A stretch of 64,000 nucleotides of DNA from Duncaniella dubosii (GTDB lineage Bacteria > Bacteroidota > Bacteroidia > Bacteroidales > Muribaculaceae): contig NZ_CP039396.1 in assembly GCF_004803915.1 (NCBI RefSeq), positions 930,001 to 994,000 on the forward strand. The letters are read 5' to 3'. The translations under genes and the position numbers were made by a program. A model generated the notes under the pieces. The model was not told where the DNA came from. It ran no database searches and was given only the letters and a program-made list of their open reading frames with translations. Shown here one piece after another: positions 44,339 through 55,143 of this stretch (within the stretch, counting starts at the first letter, position 1; each line of letters starts with the position of its first letter).

Positions 44339-45874
44339 ATGAACCGCAAAGTAAGAGTACGTTTCGCTCCCTCTCCAACAGGCCCGCTCCACATCGGAGG
44401 TGTCCGCACAGCGCTTTACAACTATCTTTTCGCACGTCGCAACGGTGGCGACATGATTCTCCGTATCGAGGACACCGATTCCAACCGTTTCGTCCCGGGT
44501 GCGGAGGACTACATCAACGAGTCGCTTGCATGGCTCGGAATCAAGATTGACGAAGGTGTCCGCGAAGGCGGCGCTTACGGTCCTTACAAGCAGAGCGAAC
44601 GCCGTGACATATACCGCACACATGTCAGACAGCTCCTCGATGCCGGACGCGCATACATCGCTTTCGACACCCCCGAGGAACTCGAAGCCGCACGCGCGGC
44701 CACTCCTAACTTCCAGTATGACGCATCGACCCGCATGAACATGCGCAACTCCCTCGCGATGCAGCCCGAAGAAGTGAAACGCCTCATGGACGAGGGCACC
44801 CCCTACGTGGTCCGTTTCCTCATCGAACCGGGACGCGACGTGGAAGTCAACGACCTCCTGCGCGGAAAAGTGACCATCAACTCATCGATTCTCGACGACA
44901 AAGTGCTCTACAAGAGCGCCGACGACCTTCCGACCTATCACCTCGCCAACATTGTCGACGACCATCTCATGGAAGTGTCCCACGTCATCCGCGGCGAGGA
45001 ATGGCTGCCGTCAGCACCGCTCCACGTGCTCCTTTACGAAGCATTCGGCTGGGCCGACACCCGTCCTGAATTCGTCCATCTCCCCCTTCTGCTCAAACCC
45101 GACGGCAAAGGCAAGCTCTCGAAGCGCGACGGCGACCGCCTCGGCTTCCCCGTGTTCCCTCTCGAATGGACCGACCCCAAGACAGGCGCTGTCTCCTCGG
45201 GCTACCGCGAGTCGGGCTACCTTCCCGAAGCTGTCATCAACTTCCTCGCCCTTCTCGGATGGAATCCCGGCGACGACACCGAAATCATGTCGATGGACGA
45301 GCTTATCGCGAAATTCTCATTCGACCACTGCTCGCGTTCGGGCGCTAAATTCGCTTTCGACAAAGGACGCTGGTTCAACCACGAATATCTCCAGACCACA
45401 CCCGACGACGAACTCGCCCGCCTGTTCCGCCCCGTCCTTGAGGCTCACGGCGTGAACGCAGCCGATTTCTCCGACGATTACATCGCCCGGGTGGTCTCAC
45501 TCGTGAAGGGACGCATCAATTTCGTTGCCGACCTCTGGGATCAGGCAAAATTCTTCTTCGTAGCACCCTTGACCTACGCCGAAAAGGACATCAAGAAACG
45601 CTGGAAAGAAGATACCCCCGCCATCCTCACAGAGCTTATCGAGGTGCTCCGCTCGCTCCCCGACTTCAGCTCGAAGGGCGCAGAACCCGTCGTCCTCGAC
45701 TGGGTGGCTGCCAAGGGCTATCATCTCGGAAATGTGATGAATGCCTTCCGACTCACCCTCGTCGGCGAATGCAAAGGCCCGCACATCTTCGACATCACCG
45801 AGCTTATCGGACGCGACGAGACCATCGCCAGAATACAGCGCGGCATCGACACCATCAAAGCCCCCGAATCCTGA
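44339..45874 (+). CDS. gltX: Glutamyl-tRNA synthetase
   Basis: Class I synthetase charging tRNA-Glu, 511 residues. HIGH motif in [17 protein letters not shown] (about 10-26), and the KMSKS equivalent KGKLSKRDG (about 259-267). The Rossmann core, the helical connective and the C-terminal anticodon-binding region (about 340-510) are all present. Strong own promoter and terminator (45880-45912), so monocistronic. Divergent from rex. Confidence 0.97.
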   Translation: MNRKVRVRFAPSPTGPLHIGGVRTALYNYLFARRNGGDMILRIEDTDSNRFVPGAEDYINESLAWLGIKIDEGVREGGAYGPYKQSERRDIYRTHVRQLLDAGRAYIAFDTPEELEAARAATPNFQYDASTRMNMRNSLAMQPEEVKRLMDEGTPYVVRFLIEPGRDVEVNDLLRGKVTINSSILDDKVLYKSADDLPTYHLANIVDDHLMEVSHVIRGEEWLPSAPLHVLLYEAFGWADTRPEFVHLPLLLKPDGKGKLSKRDGDRLGFPVFPLEWTDPKTGAVSSGYRESGYLPEAVINFLALLGWNPGDDTEIMSMDELIAKFSFDHCSRSGAKFAFDKGRWFNHEYLQTTPDDELARLFRPVLEAHGVNAADFSDDYIARVVSLVKGRINFVADLWDQAKFFFVAPLTYAEKDIKKRWKEDTPAILTELIEVLRSLPDFSSKGAEPVVLDWVAAKGYHLGNVMNAFRLTLVGECKGPHIFDITELIGRDETIARIQRGIDTIKAPES

Positions 45875-45879
45875 CACCA

Positions 45880-45912
45880 TTGCGCAGTAGGGTCACCGGC
45901 CCTACTGCGCAA
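45880..45912 (+). terminator. Terminator after gltX
   Basis: TTGCGCAGTAGGG (45880-45892) pairs exactly with 45900-45912; loop TCACCGG. No U-tract beyond it. Confidence 0.7.
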
Positions 45913-45926
45913 CCCTAATAACCTCA

Positions 45927-45975
45927 CACTTTATACTTAATACTTCATACTTCATCCTTTAATACTTTACTCCTT
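45927..45975 (+). repeat. Degenerate 7-bp tandem repeat, site 2
   Basis: Heptamers ACACTTT, ATACTTA, ATACTTC, ATACTTC, ATCCTTT and decayed units run up to about 13 bases before the argC ATG. Confidence 0.75.
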
Positions 45976-45987
45976 AAATATTCATCC

Positions 45988-46959
45988 ATGATCAAAGTAG
46001 GCATAATCGGAGGTTCAGGCTATGCCGCCGGCGAACTCATCCGCATCCTAATCAACCACCCCGATGTCGAACTGAAATGGGTTCATTCGCGCACCGTCGG
46101 CGGACAGCGCATCGTCGATGTCCATCAGGGCCTCCACGGAGAAATCGACATGAACTTTTCAAGCAACTTCGATCTCAAAAACATAGATGTCCTTTTCTGC
46201 TGCCGCCCGGCCGGAAAGACCCGTGAATTCATCGAGACACACACCATGCCCGAAGACCTCAAAATCATCGATCTCGCACGCGACCACCGCATCGAGGACG
46301 GCACTCACGACTTCGTCTACGGACTATCGGAGCTTAACCGCAAACCGATGGTGCGCGGTGCACGCCATGTAGCCAACCCCGGCTGCGTCGCTATGGCTGT
46401 CGAGCTCTCACTCATGCCGCTGGCCAAAAACCTCCTGCTCAACTCCGACATCCACACAACCGTCATCACCGGCGCGACAAGCGAAGGTGCGGAACACCGG
46501 CCCACCACCCACTATGCGTGGCGCAACGACAACATGGTGGTCTACCGCCCGTTCGCCCACACACAAATGCCCGAAATCCTTCAGGCCCTCAAGGCGATGC
46601 AACAGAGCTTCAACTCAAAGATCCACATGCTGCCGATGCGCGGCTGCTTCTCGCGCGGCATAATGGCTGTCAGCTACCTCGACTGCTCGCTCGACCTCCC
46701 CGAAATCATAAAGCTCTACAGCGACTATTTCGCCGACCACAACTTCACATTCATCACATCCAAGATTCCCGACCTCAAAGACGTGGTCAACACCAACAAG
46801 TGCATCATCCACCTCGACAAAATCGACGGCAAGGTGCTCATCACGGCTGTAATCGATAATCTGCTGAAAGGTGGCGCAGGCAACGCTGTCCACACCATGA
46901 ACCTCCTCTTCGGCCTTCAGGAGACAACGGGTCTCACCATGAAGCCCGCGGCATTCTGA
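45988..46959 (+). CDS. argC: N-acetyl-gamma-glutamyl-phosphate reductase
   Basis: NADPH-dependent third step of arginine synthesis. At 323 residues it has GIIGGSGYAAGELIRIL for nucleotide binding, catalytic Cys133 in HVANPGCVAMAVEL, and PFAHTQMPEI near the active site. Other arg genes are absent from the window, which is unusual since argC usually sits with argG/argD in this order. Its leader is the heptamer array. Confidence 0.95.
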   Translation: MIKVGIIGGSGYAAGELIRILINHPDVELKWVHSRTVGGQRIVDVHQGLHGEIDMNFSSNFDLKNIDVLFCCRPAGKTREFIETHTMPEDLKIIDLARDHRIEDGTHDFVYGLSELNRKPMVRGARHVANPGCVAMAVELSLMPLAKNLLLNSDIHTTVITGATSEGAEHRPTTHYAWRNDNMVVYRPFAHTQMPEILQALKAMQQSFNSKIHMLPMRGCFSRGIMAVSYLDCSLDLPEIIKLYSDYFADHNFTFITSKIPDLKDVVNTNKCIIHLDKIDGKVLITAVIDNLLKGGAGNAVHTMNLLFGLQETTGLTMKPAAF

Positions 46960-47024
46960 CCTCCGGCCTGACACTCTTCCCCCAACGGCCTGACATCCGG
47001 TTTTTCCACTTCATAAACATAAAC

Positions 47025-47061
47025 GGCCGCAATCCTTCCGTTCCCGGAATGGACTGCGGCC
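47025..47061 (+). terminator. Terminator after argC
   Basis: GGCCGCAATCC (47025-47035) pairs with GGACTGCGGCC (47051-47061), one A-C mismatch; followed by TTTGCTTTG. Confidence 0.75.
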
Positions 47062-47183
47062 TTTGCTTTGAACATAAAAGCCCCCGGAGCTGTTAAAATG
47101 ACAGCCGTAATTAATTATACCACCTTGACATGTACACACATTAATATACCCGGCTACTATCTAAACAAACACACTTATCGACT

Positions 47184-48827
47184 ATGGACATGTTTTGTTA
47201 TCAATGTCAGGAGACAGCAAAGGGAACAGGCTGTACCCTGCAAGGAGTCTGCGGAAAAAAAGCAGAGACATCAGCCCGGATGGATCTTCTCTTGTATGCC
47301 ACCCGTGGCATCGCAATCGTCAACCGCGCTCTGCGTGAAAAAAACACCCCGTCAAGAGAAGCGTCACACTTCATTATCGATGCACTCTTCACCACAATCA
47401 CAAACGCAAACTTCGACAATCCGATGCTTGACGACTACATCACACAGGCGTTCAAGCTTAAAAACATCCTTTGCGGACAAGCGAAAAAGGAGGAAATACC
47501 GCTCCCCGGTCTCCCGGAAGTCGAGTTTCAGGCCAAGGCCGACGAATATGAAAAGGCTGAAGCGTTCACAGGTGTTCTCGCCGAAAAAAACGCCGACATC
47601 CGCGCCATCAAACAGCTCGCTGTCTACGGCTGCAAAGGCATGGCAGCCTACGCCCGTCATGCCGCGAACCTTGGCTATGAGGACGAAGATGTCTATACGA
47701 TAATCGAAAACGCGCTCGCCGAGGTAAGCCGGTCAGACATCAGTGCCGACGAGCTTTTCTCACTTGTAATCAATGTCGGCGAAGGCGGTGTCAGGGCTAT
47801 GGCCCTTCTCGACAAGGCCAACACCTCGACCTATGGCAACCCCGAAATCACCGAAGTCGGGATAGGTGTACGCGACCGCCCGGGCATCCTTGTCAGCGGG
47901 CACGACCTGAAGGATCTTGAAGAGCTGCTCGTGCAGTCCGAAGGAAAAGGCGTCGACATATATACCCACTCCGAAATGCTACCCGCCCAGAGCTACCCGT
48001 TCTTCAAGAAATTCCCGCATTTCGCCGGTAACTACGGCAACGCGTGGTGGAAACAGACTGATGAATTCGAGACTTTCAACGGAATGTTTCTCTTTACGTC
48101 AAACTGTATAGTCCCTCCTCGCAAAAACGCCACATACACCGACCGTGTCTACACGACCGGTGTAGTAGGCATGCCCGGAACCCGGCACATAGCCTCCGGC
48201 AAGGACGGCAGAAAAGATTTTTCGGAGCTCATCAGCCGTGCGGCCTCCTGCCAGCCCCCGCAGGCAATTGAAAACGGAAAAATCGTAGCCGGATTCGCCC
48301 ACAATCAGGTGCTCGCCCTCGCACCGAAGATCATCGACCTCATCAAACGCGGAAAAATCCGGAAATTTGTCGTCATGGCAGGCTGCGACGGTCGCTTCCC
48401 GTCGAGAAAATATTACACCGAATTTGCCGAGAAACTTCCTGAAGACTGTGTGATTCTGACAGCCGGATGCGCTAAATACCGCTACAACAAACTACCGCTC
48501 GGCGACATCGAGGGAGTCCCGCGTGTCCTCGATGCAGGCCAGTGCAACGACAGCTACTCGCTCGTGGTCATCGCTACTGCCTTGAAGGAGGCATTGGGTC
48601 TGAAAGACATCAATGACCTTCCGATAGTCTACAACATTGCGTGGTATGAGCAGAAAGCCGTCATCGTGCTTCTCGCGCTCCTGAGCCTCGGAGTCAGGAA
48701 CATCCATACAGGACCTACCCTTCCGGCTTTCTTCACCCCCGATATCCTAAAGGTGTTGAAAGAGAAATTCAACATCGCCACCATCTCTACCGTCGACGAA
48801 GACATCGACACTCTTGTCGGAAAATAA
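47184..48827 (+). CDS. hcp: Hybrid cluster protein (hydroxylamine reductase)
   Basis: A 547-residue anaerobic Fe-S protein that reduces NO to N2O and/or hydroxylamine to ammonia. The N-terminal [15 protein letters not shown] and GVCGKK give Cys5, 8, 17 and 23 (C-x2-C-x8-C-x5-C), the spacing of strict-anaerobe forms. Later ligands for the hybrid cluster are in [30 protein letters not shown] and [12 protein letters not shown]. No hcr reductase gene is nearby, as is usual for this type. Monocistronic with a strong terminator. Confidence 0.96.
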   Translation: MDMFCYQCQETAKGTGCTLQGVCGKKAETSARMDLLLYATRGIAIVNRALREKNTPSREASHFIIDALFTTITNANFDNPMLDDYITQAFKLKNILCGQAKKEEIPLPGLPEVEFQAKADEYEKAEAFTGVLAEKNADIRAIKQLAVYGCKGMAAYARHAANLGYEDEDVYTIIENALAEVSRSDISADELFSLVINVGEGGVRAMALLDKANTSTYGNPEITEVGIGVRDRPGILVSGHDLKDLEELLVQSEGKGVDIYTHSEMLPAQSYPFFKKFPHFAGNYGNAWWKQTDEFETFNGMFLFTSNCIVPPRKNATYTDRVYTTGVVGMPGTRHIASGKDGRKDFSELISRAASCQPPQAIENGKIVAGFAHNQVLALAPKIIDLIKRGKIRKFVVMAGCDGRFPSRKYYTEFAEKLPEDCVILTAGCAKYRYNKLPLGDIEGVPRVLDAGQCNDSYSLVVIATALKEALGLKDINDLPIVYNIAWYEQKAVIVLLALLSLGVRNIHTGPTLPAFFTPDILKVLKEKFNIATISTVDEDIDTLVGK

Positions 48828-48852
48828 GACAGAGCCGTGATTAAAAATTTTT

Positions 48853-48885
48853 CAGAGTGCCACAGCTTGTGGCACTCTGTTTTTT
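48853..48885 (+). terminator. Strong terminator after hcp
   Basis: CAGAGTGCCACA (48853-48864) pairs exactly with TGTGGCACTCTG (48868-48879); six U follow (48880-48885). Confidence 0.92.
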
Positions 48886-48955
48886 ATATATCTTTGCAAC
48901 ATAAAACCCGTATCCGATAAGAAACCCCGAAAAATAGATTAAAAAACTCACTGCA

Positions 48956-49495
48956 ATGATTGACGAAATTATTCGGTATAATCGCGAGTTCGTAGCCTCT
49001 GAAGGCTATCGCCGCTATGAGACATCCAAGTATCCCGACAAACGCATAGCAATCGTGACCTGCATGGACACACGTCTTGTCGAGCTCCTCCCGGCCGCCC
49101 TCGGTATCCGTAATGGAGATGTCAAGATGATCAAGAACGCCGGCGGCACAATCACCAATCCCTTTGACTCCACCATGCGTTCGCTGCTCGTGGCTGTCTA
49201 CGAACTCGGAGTCAACGAGATCATGGTCATAGGCCACACCGGCTGCGGTGTGCAGGGCATGGATGCCGAGGAAATGCTCCACCTGATGCGTGAACGCGGA
49301 ATCGACGAGGAACACATATCGCTCATGCGCCACTGCGGAATCGACCTAAACAGCTGGCTTCACGGATTCACCGACACTCCCGAAGCCGTCGCAGAGACCG
49401 TCAACCTCATCCGCAACCACCCTCTGATGGCCAAGGATGTCCGAGTCAGCGGCTACATCATGGACTCAGCCACAGGTCTCCTCCAAAACATCTGA
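48956..49495 (+). CDS. Beta-class carbonic anhydrase
   Basis: Zinc enzyme interconverting CO2 and bicarbonate, 179 residues. Zinc ligands and dyad are Cys36 and Asp38 (TCMDTR), His94 and Cys97 (VIGHTGCG). The NAGG motif follows. Cytoplasmic, no signal. The short length fits the small microbial clade. It supplies bicarbonate for carboxylases at low CO2. A separate transcript after the hcp terminator. Confidence 0.94.
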   Translation: MIDEIIRYNREFVASEGYRRYETSKYPDKRIAIVTCMDTRLVELLPAALGIRNGDVKMIKNAGGTITNPFDSTMRSLLVAVYELGVNEIMVIGHTGCGVQGMDAEEMLHLMRERGIDEEHISLMRHCGIDLNSWLHGFTDTPEAVAETVNLIRNHPLMAKDVRVSGYIMDSATGLLQNI

Positions 49496-49602
49496 CATAC
49501 AATAAGCCCCCGACATATGTCTGATTTAACAGCCGCATAGATTTAACTAAAAATAAATGAAAATAAATTCAATAAATCTATTTTATTATAAAAATATTTT
49601 AT

Positions 49603-49610
49603 AACTTTGC
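49603..49610 (+). promoter_or_regulatory. -7 box for the secreted protein gene
   Basis: TAACTTTG in a very AT-rich stretch; leader of about 113 nt to the ATG at 49730. Confidence 0.5.
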
Positions 49611-49729
49611 CCCGCGTCAAAACTTTGGCTTCATACAAGAATTAAAGTTAGTATTTAATCACATCCACGATACTTTCCGAAAATAAATTTTCAACATTAA
49701 TAATACCATAACCTTAAAAATTCAACCTT

Positions 49730-50713
49730 ATGAAGAAAATCTTTACTCTTGCTGCCGTGGCATGCATGGCATGGTCTGTTAACGCTCAGGAAATCTGGCG
49801 CGCAGCTGACTTTGACCTTACAACAGCTACACTTGAAAAACTGACAAACAATATCTATGCAGGAGGCACAGCTGAAGCCCCCGACACAAGCAAACCCGGT
49901 GAACTCAGCACTTCACAAATCTCGGCCTCAACAGCTAACATCACCCTCACCGGCCTCTCAACCCCCAATGCAGACAAAACTATTGCAACCGGAGCAGACG
50001 CATGGCAGCTCAAAGGTTCTGTAGACGGCAACGACGCCCTCATCGTCGACGGCTGCAATCCTACATTCGCACAGTATCTCATGGGTCAGGGCAATCCCGA
50101 ATCAGTTTCTTGGTACTACTACGAAACCAACTCTGACGGAGACGAAGTATTCCGTGTGGCAGGTACTTATTGGGAACCCGGAATGGACATGCCCGCAAAA
50201 GGTATGTACTGGAAGTTTGATGCTAAAGCTGACGGAACTCTTAAGACAGCTGTATATATCAATAAGGGCAATCACCTCACCTACATCGTTGACGCTGCAA
50301 CAAAACAGCCTCTTGCTCCCGAATCCATCGATGTTGCCATATTCTATCAGAACACAGGCTTCGCTTTTGAAGGCAGCGTAGACGAAGGCAATGCCAAGTA
50401 TCTCAATGTTGGTAAAATGCCTGAAGATTACATCCTCCAGCACACCAACGGCATCACCCAGAACCGTCCCGCTCTCGGCTATGTAAGCTTCCCTGTAAAA
50501 GCCGGTCAGTCTTACTACCTCTTCAACCCCAAAAGCCAGGTAGGTCTCTATGGCTTTGAATTCACTGCAGCCGGTCAGTCTGGTATCAGCAACATCATCG
50601 CTGACGAAACCCTCAACCCCGACGCTCCCATGTACAACGTACTTGGCCAGCGCGTAAGCAAGGAATACAAGGGCATCGTTATCCAGAACGGCAAGAAATT
50701 CATCAACAAGTAA
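49730..50713 (+). CDS. Exported protein of unknown function with a conserved C-terminal tail
   Basis: A 327-residue protein with a clear signal peptide (MKKIFTLAAVACMAWSVNAQ, cleavage at about 20). The body is beta-rich and not recognised. The last 30 residues (APMYNVLGQRVSKEYKGIVIQNGKKFINK) match a tail seen on many exported Bacteroidales proteins, YNxxGQRV...KGIVIxNGKK, which probably marks export or surface display. Codon use is A/T-leaning with AAC/AAG-rich codons, suggesting good expression. Single gene with promoter and terminator. Confidence 0.8.
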   Translation: MKKIFTLAAVACMAWSVNAQEIWRAADFDLTTATLEKLTNNIYAGGTAEAPDTSKPGELSTSQISASTANITLTGLSTPNADKTIATGADAWQLKGSVDGNDALIVDGCNPTFAQYLMGQGNPESVSWYYYETNSDGDEVFRVAGTYWEPGMDMPAKGMYWKFDAKADGTLKTAVYINKGNHLTYIVDAATKQPLAPESIDVAIFYQNTGFAFEGSVDEGNAKYLNVGKMPEDYILQHTNGITQNRPALGYVSFPVKAGQSYYLFNPKSQVGLYGFEFTAAGQSGISNIIADETLNPDAPMYNVLGQRVSKEYKGIVIQNGKKFINK

Positions 50714-50743
50714 TCAATTTCCCGTCATAGGATAAAAAACATC

Positions 50744-50777
50744 AACCCCGCTTCACACCGAAATGTGGAGCGGGGTT
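50744..50777. terminator. Bidirectional terminator
   Basis: AACCCCGCTTCACA (50744-50757) pairs with TGTGGAGCGGGGTT (50764-50777) with one T-G. It separates two convergent genes. Confidence 0.85.
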
Positions 50778-50815
50778 ATCCGTTTAATGAAATCAATATA
50801 TCGGGAGTGACCGGT

Positions 50816-51814
50816 CTACTCCCCTTCTATAAACCCGACCGTCAGTTCGACAGCCCGGCGGAATGCCTCGGGCTGACCGCCGACAGTGATGAAAAGGTGG
50901 ACTGCCTGTGGAAACTCAACCCTCGTCAGCCGTTGCGCCCCTACCCTTGTCGCAAACTCGCGTCCTTGATTGCAGAGAATGTCGCGCCCGGCAGCCACAA
51001 GCAGAGTCCGGGGCAGATGCTCAAGCGCCTCATCACTCAGGTCGCCGACATTGACATCGCCCGCGACATCGCCTTTAAGATGACCGATATACGCACTATT
51101 GAAAGCCTCCATCAGATCCGCATCCAGACCATAGCCCGACCCGTAGTCACCCCACGAAGCCGAACCGTCAGGATAAGCCTTCGTCACCGGATAGAAACAC
51201 ACCACACCTGCGAGCCGCCTGCAACACTCGTCGCCGGAAAGTGCGGTAGCCAGCGCGAGATTTCCACCCGAGCTGTCGCCCCCGACAAACACCCTGTCGG
51301 AATCAGCGCCGATTTCCGCGGCATTCCCGAAAGCAAAGCCCACGGCCTCGCGGCAATCCTCAAGCCCGGCCGGATAGGGCGACTCCGGCGCAAGTCGATA
51401 GTCGACCGCAAGCACCCTCGCCTTGCCGCTCGCCGCCACCTCCTGACAGAAACGTGCACAACTGTTGATGCTTCCTATCGTCCAGCCCCCGCCATGAAAA
51501 TATATCAGCAGCGGAAGCGCCCCGCCGACACCCTCAGGCCCATATAGCCTCATCGTCGGAGAGAGGTCACGCGTGACCACCCCCTCGCGTAGCGGAGGCT
51601 TCGAATTGCGTCCGTGGCGCACCCTCTCCAGCGCCTCGCAATCACCCTCTATCGCCCGCAGGATGGCATCTTTCTGAGACGACTGCAATCCCTCCGGCAG
51701 TCCGCGACGAAAAGCCTCAGCCTCAACACGCATGATACTGTCGGAAACCGTCTGCGCATTCATGCCGCACAACGACGACATGACACAGCCAAGTAAAAAA
51801 ACAAAATTCTTCAT
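50816..51814 (-). CDS. Exported alpha/beta-hydrolase, acetyl-esterase (HSL) type
   Basis: A 332-residue protein with a signal peptide (about 1-20, ending GMNAQ). Oxyanion-hole motif YFHGGGWTIGS, nucleophile elbow GDSSGGNLA, Asp in VAAGRDILCNQG and His near QAVHLFITV complete the hydrolase triad. It resembles hormone-sensitive-lipase-family esterases. In this group such enzymes often remove acetyl or feruloyl groups from plant glycans, but no glycan locus surrounds it. Monocistronic. Confidence 0.9.
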   Translation of the reverse strand: MKNFVFLLGCVMSSLCGMNAQTVSDSIMRVEAEAFRRGLPEGLQSSQKDAILRAIEGDCEALERVRHGRNSKPPLREGVVTRDLSPTMRLYGPEGVGGALPLLIYFHGGGWTIGSINSCARFCQEVAASGKARVLAVDYRLAPESPYPAGLEDCREAVGFAFGNAAEIGADSDRVFVGGDSSGGNLALATALSGDECCRRLAGVVCFYPVTKAYPDGSASWGDYGSGYGLDADLMEAFNSAYIGHLKGDVAGDVNVGDLSDEALEHLPRTLLVAAGRDILCNQGREFATRVGAQRLTRVEFPQAVHLFITVGGQPEAFRRAVELTVGFIEGE

Positions 51815-52013
51815 CGTATATCAAATAATTATATAATCTGCTTCCATGTATATAGCTAATTCCTAATGAAATACGCATACAACATGCACCTTTATCATGA
51901 AAATCGGTTTAAGACCGCCGTCAAAGATATGCAATATTCTCCGAAAAATAAATGCCGGCCTCCGACGCAGACTACGCTGCACCATAGAGACCGGCTGTTG
52001 TCAATGTAGCTAT

Positions 52014-52117
52014 AAAAAAGAATTGATTGTCTCTCGACAACCAATCTTAGTTAACCTTAAATCTAATACCATGAAAAACACATTGCAAATTTACGCACTT
52101 TTGCAGAATCTACAAAC
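52014..52117 (-). ncRNA. Small RNA of the dispersed family, copy 3, with consensus promoter
   Basis: Minus strand TTTG (52114-52117), 19-nt spacer and TAAATTTG (52087-52094): an exact consensus promoter. The core (52083-52052) contains TTTTTCATGGTATTAGATTT. The hairpin (52047-52023, loop GAGA) is followed by U6 (52019-52014). The remaining part of 51815-52382 holds only the parC upstream region. The transcript itself should span about 52014-52081. Function unknown. Confidence 0.7.
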
Positions 52118-52344
52118 TTTTCTGCAACAAAAATCCTCCGTTTTAACATATTTTTTAGCATCGTGACCAAAATTCATCAAAACGAATGGATTTTTTAGCG
52201 AAAATCACAGCTTTTGGCAACATTTTGCCATTTTCAGATTTCAGGATGAATCTATGGCACCCTTCCCGCACTACCGCTCTACTCCAAAGCTCAGGCCCAT
52301 CAGCGCAATGAAATTTTACAATAGGAAAAACGCGGAATTTTTCG

Positions 52345-52352
52345 TAATTTTG
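52345..52352 (+). promoter_or_regulatory. -7 box for parC
   Basis: TAATTTTG, 31 bases before the ATG at 52383. No TTTG at -33. Confidence 0.5.
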
Positions 52353-52382
52353 CCAATAGAAATACAATAGAGCACCCTGTTT

Positions 52383-55096
52383 ATGAGCGAGGACAACTTC
52401 ACAACGGATACCTTGGACGAAAACGACGGCTTCACACCGGAAGAAAACCCACCCGGCCATGCCGACAATTTTGATCCGAAAATAATCGTCGACACCAGCA
52501 ACGACACCATCCGCCACCAGCTGCGCGGCATGTACCAGAGCTGGTTTCTCGACTATGCGAGCTACGTGATTCTTGAGCGAGCTGTCCCCAACATCGAGGA
52601 CGGTCTCAAACCCGTGCAGCGACGCATACTCCACTCGATGAAGCTGCTCGACGACGGTCGCTTCAACAAGGTGGCCAACATCGTGGGCAACACCATGCAG
52701 TTCCACCCCCACGGCGATGCGTCGATCTACGAAGCCCTCGTACAGCTCGGACAGAAAGAACTCCTCGTCGAGACTCAGGGAAACTGGGGCAACACGCTCA
52801 CAGGCGCTGGCGCAGCGGCAGGACGATACATCGAAGCACGCCTCTCGCAGTTCGCCCTCGACGTGGTCTACAATCCCAAGGTGACCGAATGGACTCTCAG
52901 CTACGACGGACGAAAAAAAGAGCCCGTCACTCTCCCGGTCAAATTCCCCCTCCTGCTCTCGAAAGGCGCTGAGGGTATCGCGGTCGGACTCTCGTCAAAG
53001 ATTCTGCCTCACAACTTCAACGAAATCATCGACGCGGCGATCTCATATCTGCGCGGCGAACCCTTCACACTCTATCCCGACTTCTTCACGGGAGGCTCTA
53101 TCGACGTGTCGCGCTACAACGACGGCGAGCGCGGCGGCGTGGTCAAGATTCGCGCCAAAATCGAGAAAATCGACAACAAGACCCTCGCAATCACCGAAAT
53201 CCCCTACGGCAAGACAACGGCGACCCTCATAGAGTCGATCGTCAAGGCTCAGGAAGCAGGAAAAATCAAAATCCGCTCCGTGGTCGACAATACCGCCCAG
53301 ACAGCAAACGTGATTGTCTACCTTCTCCCCGGAACATCGAGCGACAAGACCATCGACGCCCTCTATGCCTTCACCGACTGCGAGGTATCGGTCTCGCCCA
53401 ACTGCTGCGTGATTTCCGACAACAAGCCACACTTCATCGGCGTGAGCGACGTGCTCCGCCACAACGTCGACCGCACACGCGACATACTCGGACAGGAACT
53501 GAGGATACAGCTCGGCGAAGTCCGCGAACAGCTCCACTTCGCATCCCTCGAACGGATCTTCATCGAGGAGCGCATCTATAAGGACAAAGGCTATGAGGAA
53601 AGCGAGAACCGCGAACAGGCGATAGCCCATATACGCGGACGACTCGAAAAATTCAAGGATATCTTTATCCGCGAAGTCACCGACGACGACATCATCCGCC
53701 TCTTCGAAATCAAGATGGGGCGCATCCTCAAATTCAACGTCACCAAATGCGAGGAGCAGATCGCGGCATTCCACGAACGCATCGCCGACCTCAACTCCAA
53801 ACTTGACAACCTCACCGCCTACACCATCGACTGGTATGCCAGCCTCAAGCACAAATACGGAGAGGCATATCCGCGCATGACCGTCATCAGGAACTTCGAC
53901 AGCATTCAGGCCACCGCAGTGGCCGAGGCCAACGAGAAGCTCTACATCGACCGCGAGGAAGGTTTCATCGGGACATCGCTCAAAAAAGACGAATACCTCT
54001 GCAACTGCTCGTCGATCGACGACATCATCATCTTCTACAAGGACGGCCGCTACAAGGTGGTCAAGGTGCAGGAAAAACTTTTCGTCGGCAAGGGAATCAT
54101 ACACGTCGACGTGTTCAAACGCAACGACAAACGCACCGTCTACAACGCCATCTACCAGAACGGCAAGGGCGGTACATACTACATGAAGCGCTTCTTCGTC
54201 ACCGGCATCACGCGCGACAAGGACTATAACCTCACTCCCGGACTCCCCGGAAGCAAGGTCTGCTGGTTTACCGTCAACCACAACGGCGAGGCCGAGGTGG
54301 TCAAGGTGACACTCAAGCCCAAACTGCGCCTGAAGACACTACAGTTTGATGTCGATTTCTCCGAACTCGCCATAAAGGGGCGCAGCGCCATCGGCAACAT
54401 CGTCACCCGCAACGAAGTCCACCGCTTCTCGCTCAAAGCAGCCGGACGCTCGACACTCGGCGGACGCGACGTGTGGTTCGATCCCGATGTCATGCGACTC
54501 AACTACGACAGCCGTGGCAACTATCTCGGAGAATTCAACACCGGCGACCTCGTGCTCGTCATCCAGAAAAACGGCGAATACTACACCTCGACATTCGATG
54601 CCTCAAACCACTACCCCGACAACATCCTCCGCATCGAGAAGTTCGACCCACACAAGGTCTGGACAGCCATCCTCAACGATGCCGACCAGAAATATCCTTA
54701 CCTCAAACGCTTCACCTTCGAACCCTCGGCGAAGACCCAGCGCTATCTCGGCGAAAACGAGAAGTCGGAACTTATCCTGCTCAGCGACGAGCCGGGACTG
54801 CGCATAGAAGTGACATTCGGGGGGCCGACTCATTCCGTCCTGCGATGGAAGTCATCGCCCGCGATTTCATCGCCGTCAAGTCGTTCAAGGCCAAAGGCAA
54901 ACGACTCACCACTTTTGCAATCGACCACATCACCGAACTTGAACCGGTCGTTACCGACGAGGTGGACGATGACGACGATTCAACCGACGAACAGTCACAG
55001 CCCGAAACAGCTCCCGAACCCGACCCGTCAATCGAGCCGGAACGCAGTGACGATGAAATCCGCGACGAACTCACCGGCCAGCGGCGACTTTTCTAA
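52383..55096 (+). CDS. parC: DNA topoisomerase IV subunit A (ParC), frameshifted near the C terminus
   Basis: A type IIA topoisomerase subunit that cuts and rejoins DNA to unlink chromosomes; 904 residues when repaired. Catalytic Tyr149 is in GAAAGRYIEARLS; the winged helix holds ERAVPNIEDGLKPVQRRILHSM. Tower, coiled coil and C-terminal beta-propeller follow. The frame breaks at GGGGGG 54820-54825; one G restores FGGADSFRPAMEVIARDFIAVKSFKAKG, then an acidic tail. ParC is preferred over GyrA from N-terminal length and Bacteroidetes pattern; parE is not in the window. Essential, so the break is surely an artefact. Confidence 0.9.
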
Positions 55097-55143
55097 CTCC
55101 CTGTCTATCAAAGAGGCCAAAAGGTTCAGAAAGAAGAATATAA

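Noticed and set aside
44123..44623. 166-codon minus-strand frame overlapping the start of gltX
   Set aside because: It runs antisense through the gltX promoter and HIGH-motif region; no domain.
52071..52166. 31-codon plus-strand ORF beginning MKNTLQIYALLQN, and a similar MKTQCKYSN ORF at 134
   Set aside because: The ATG lies in the antisense of the sRNA core and the peptides diverge at once between copies, so the conserved unit is the minus-strand RNA, not a peptide.
53043..54281. 412-codon minus-strand frame opposite parC
   Set aside because: Shadow of a GC3-rich conserved gene; no start context, no recognisable domain.
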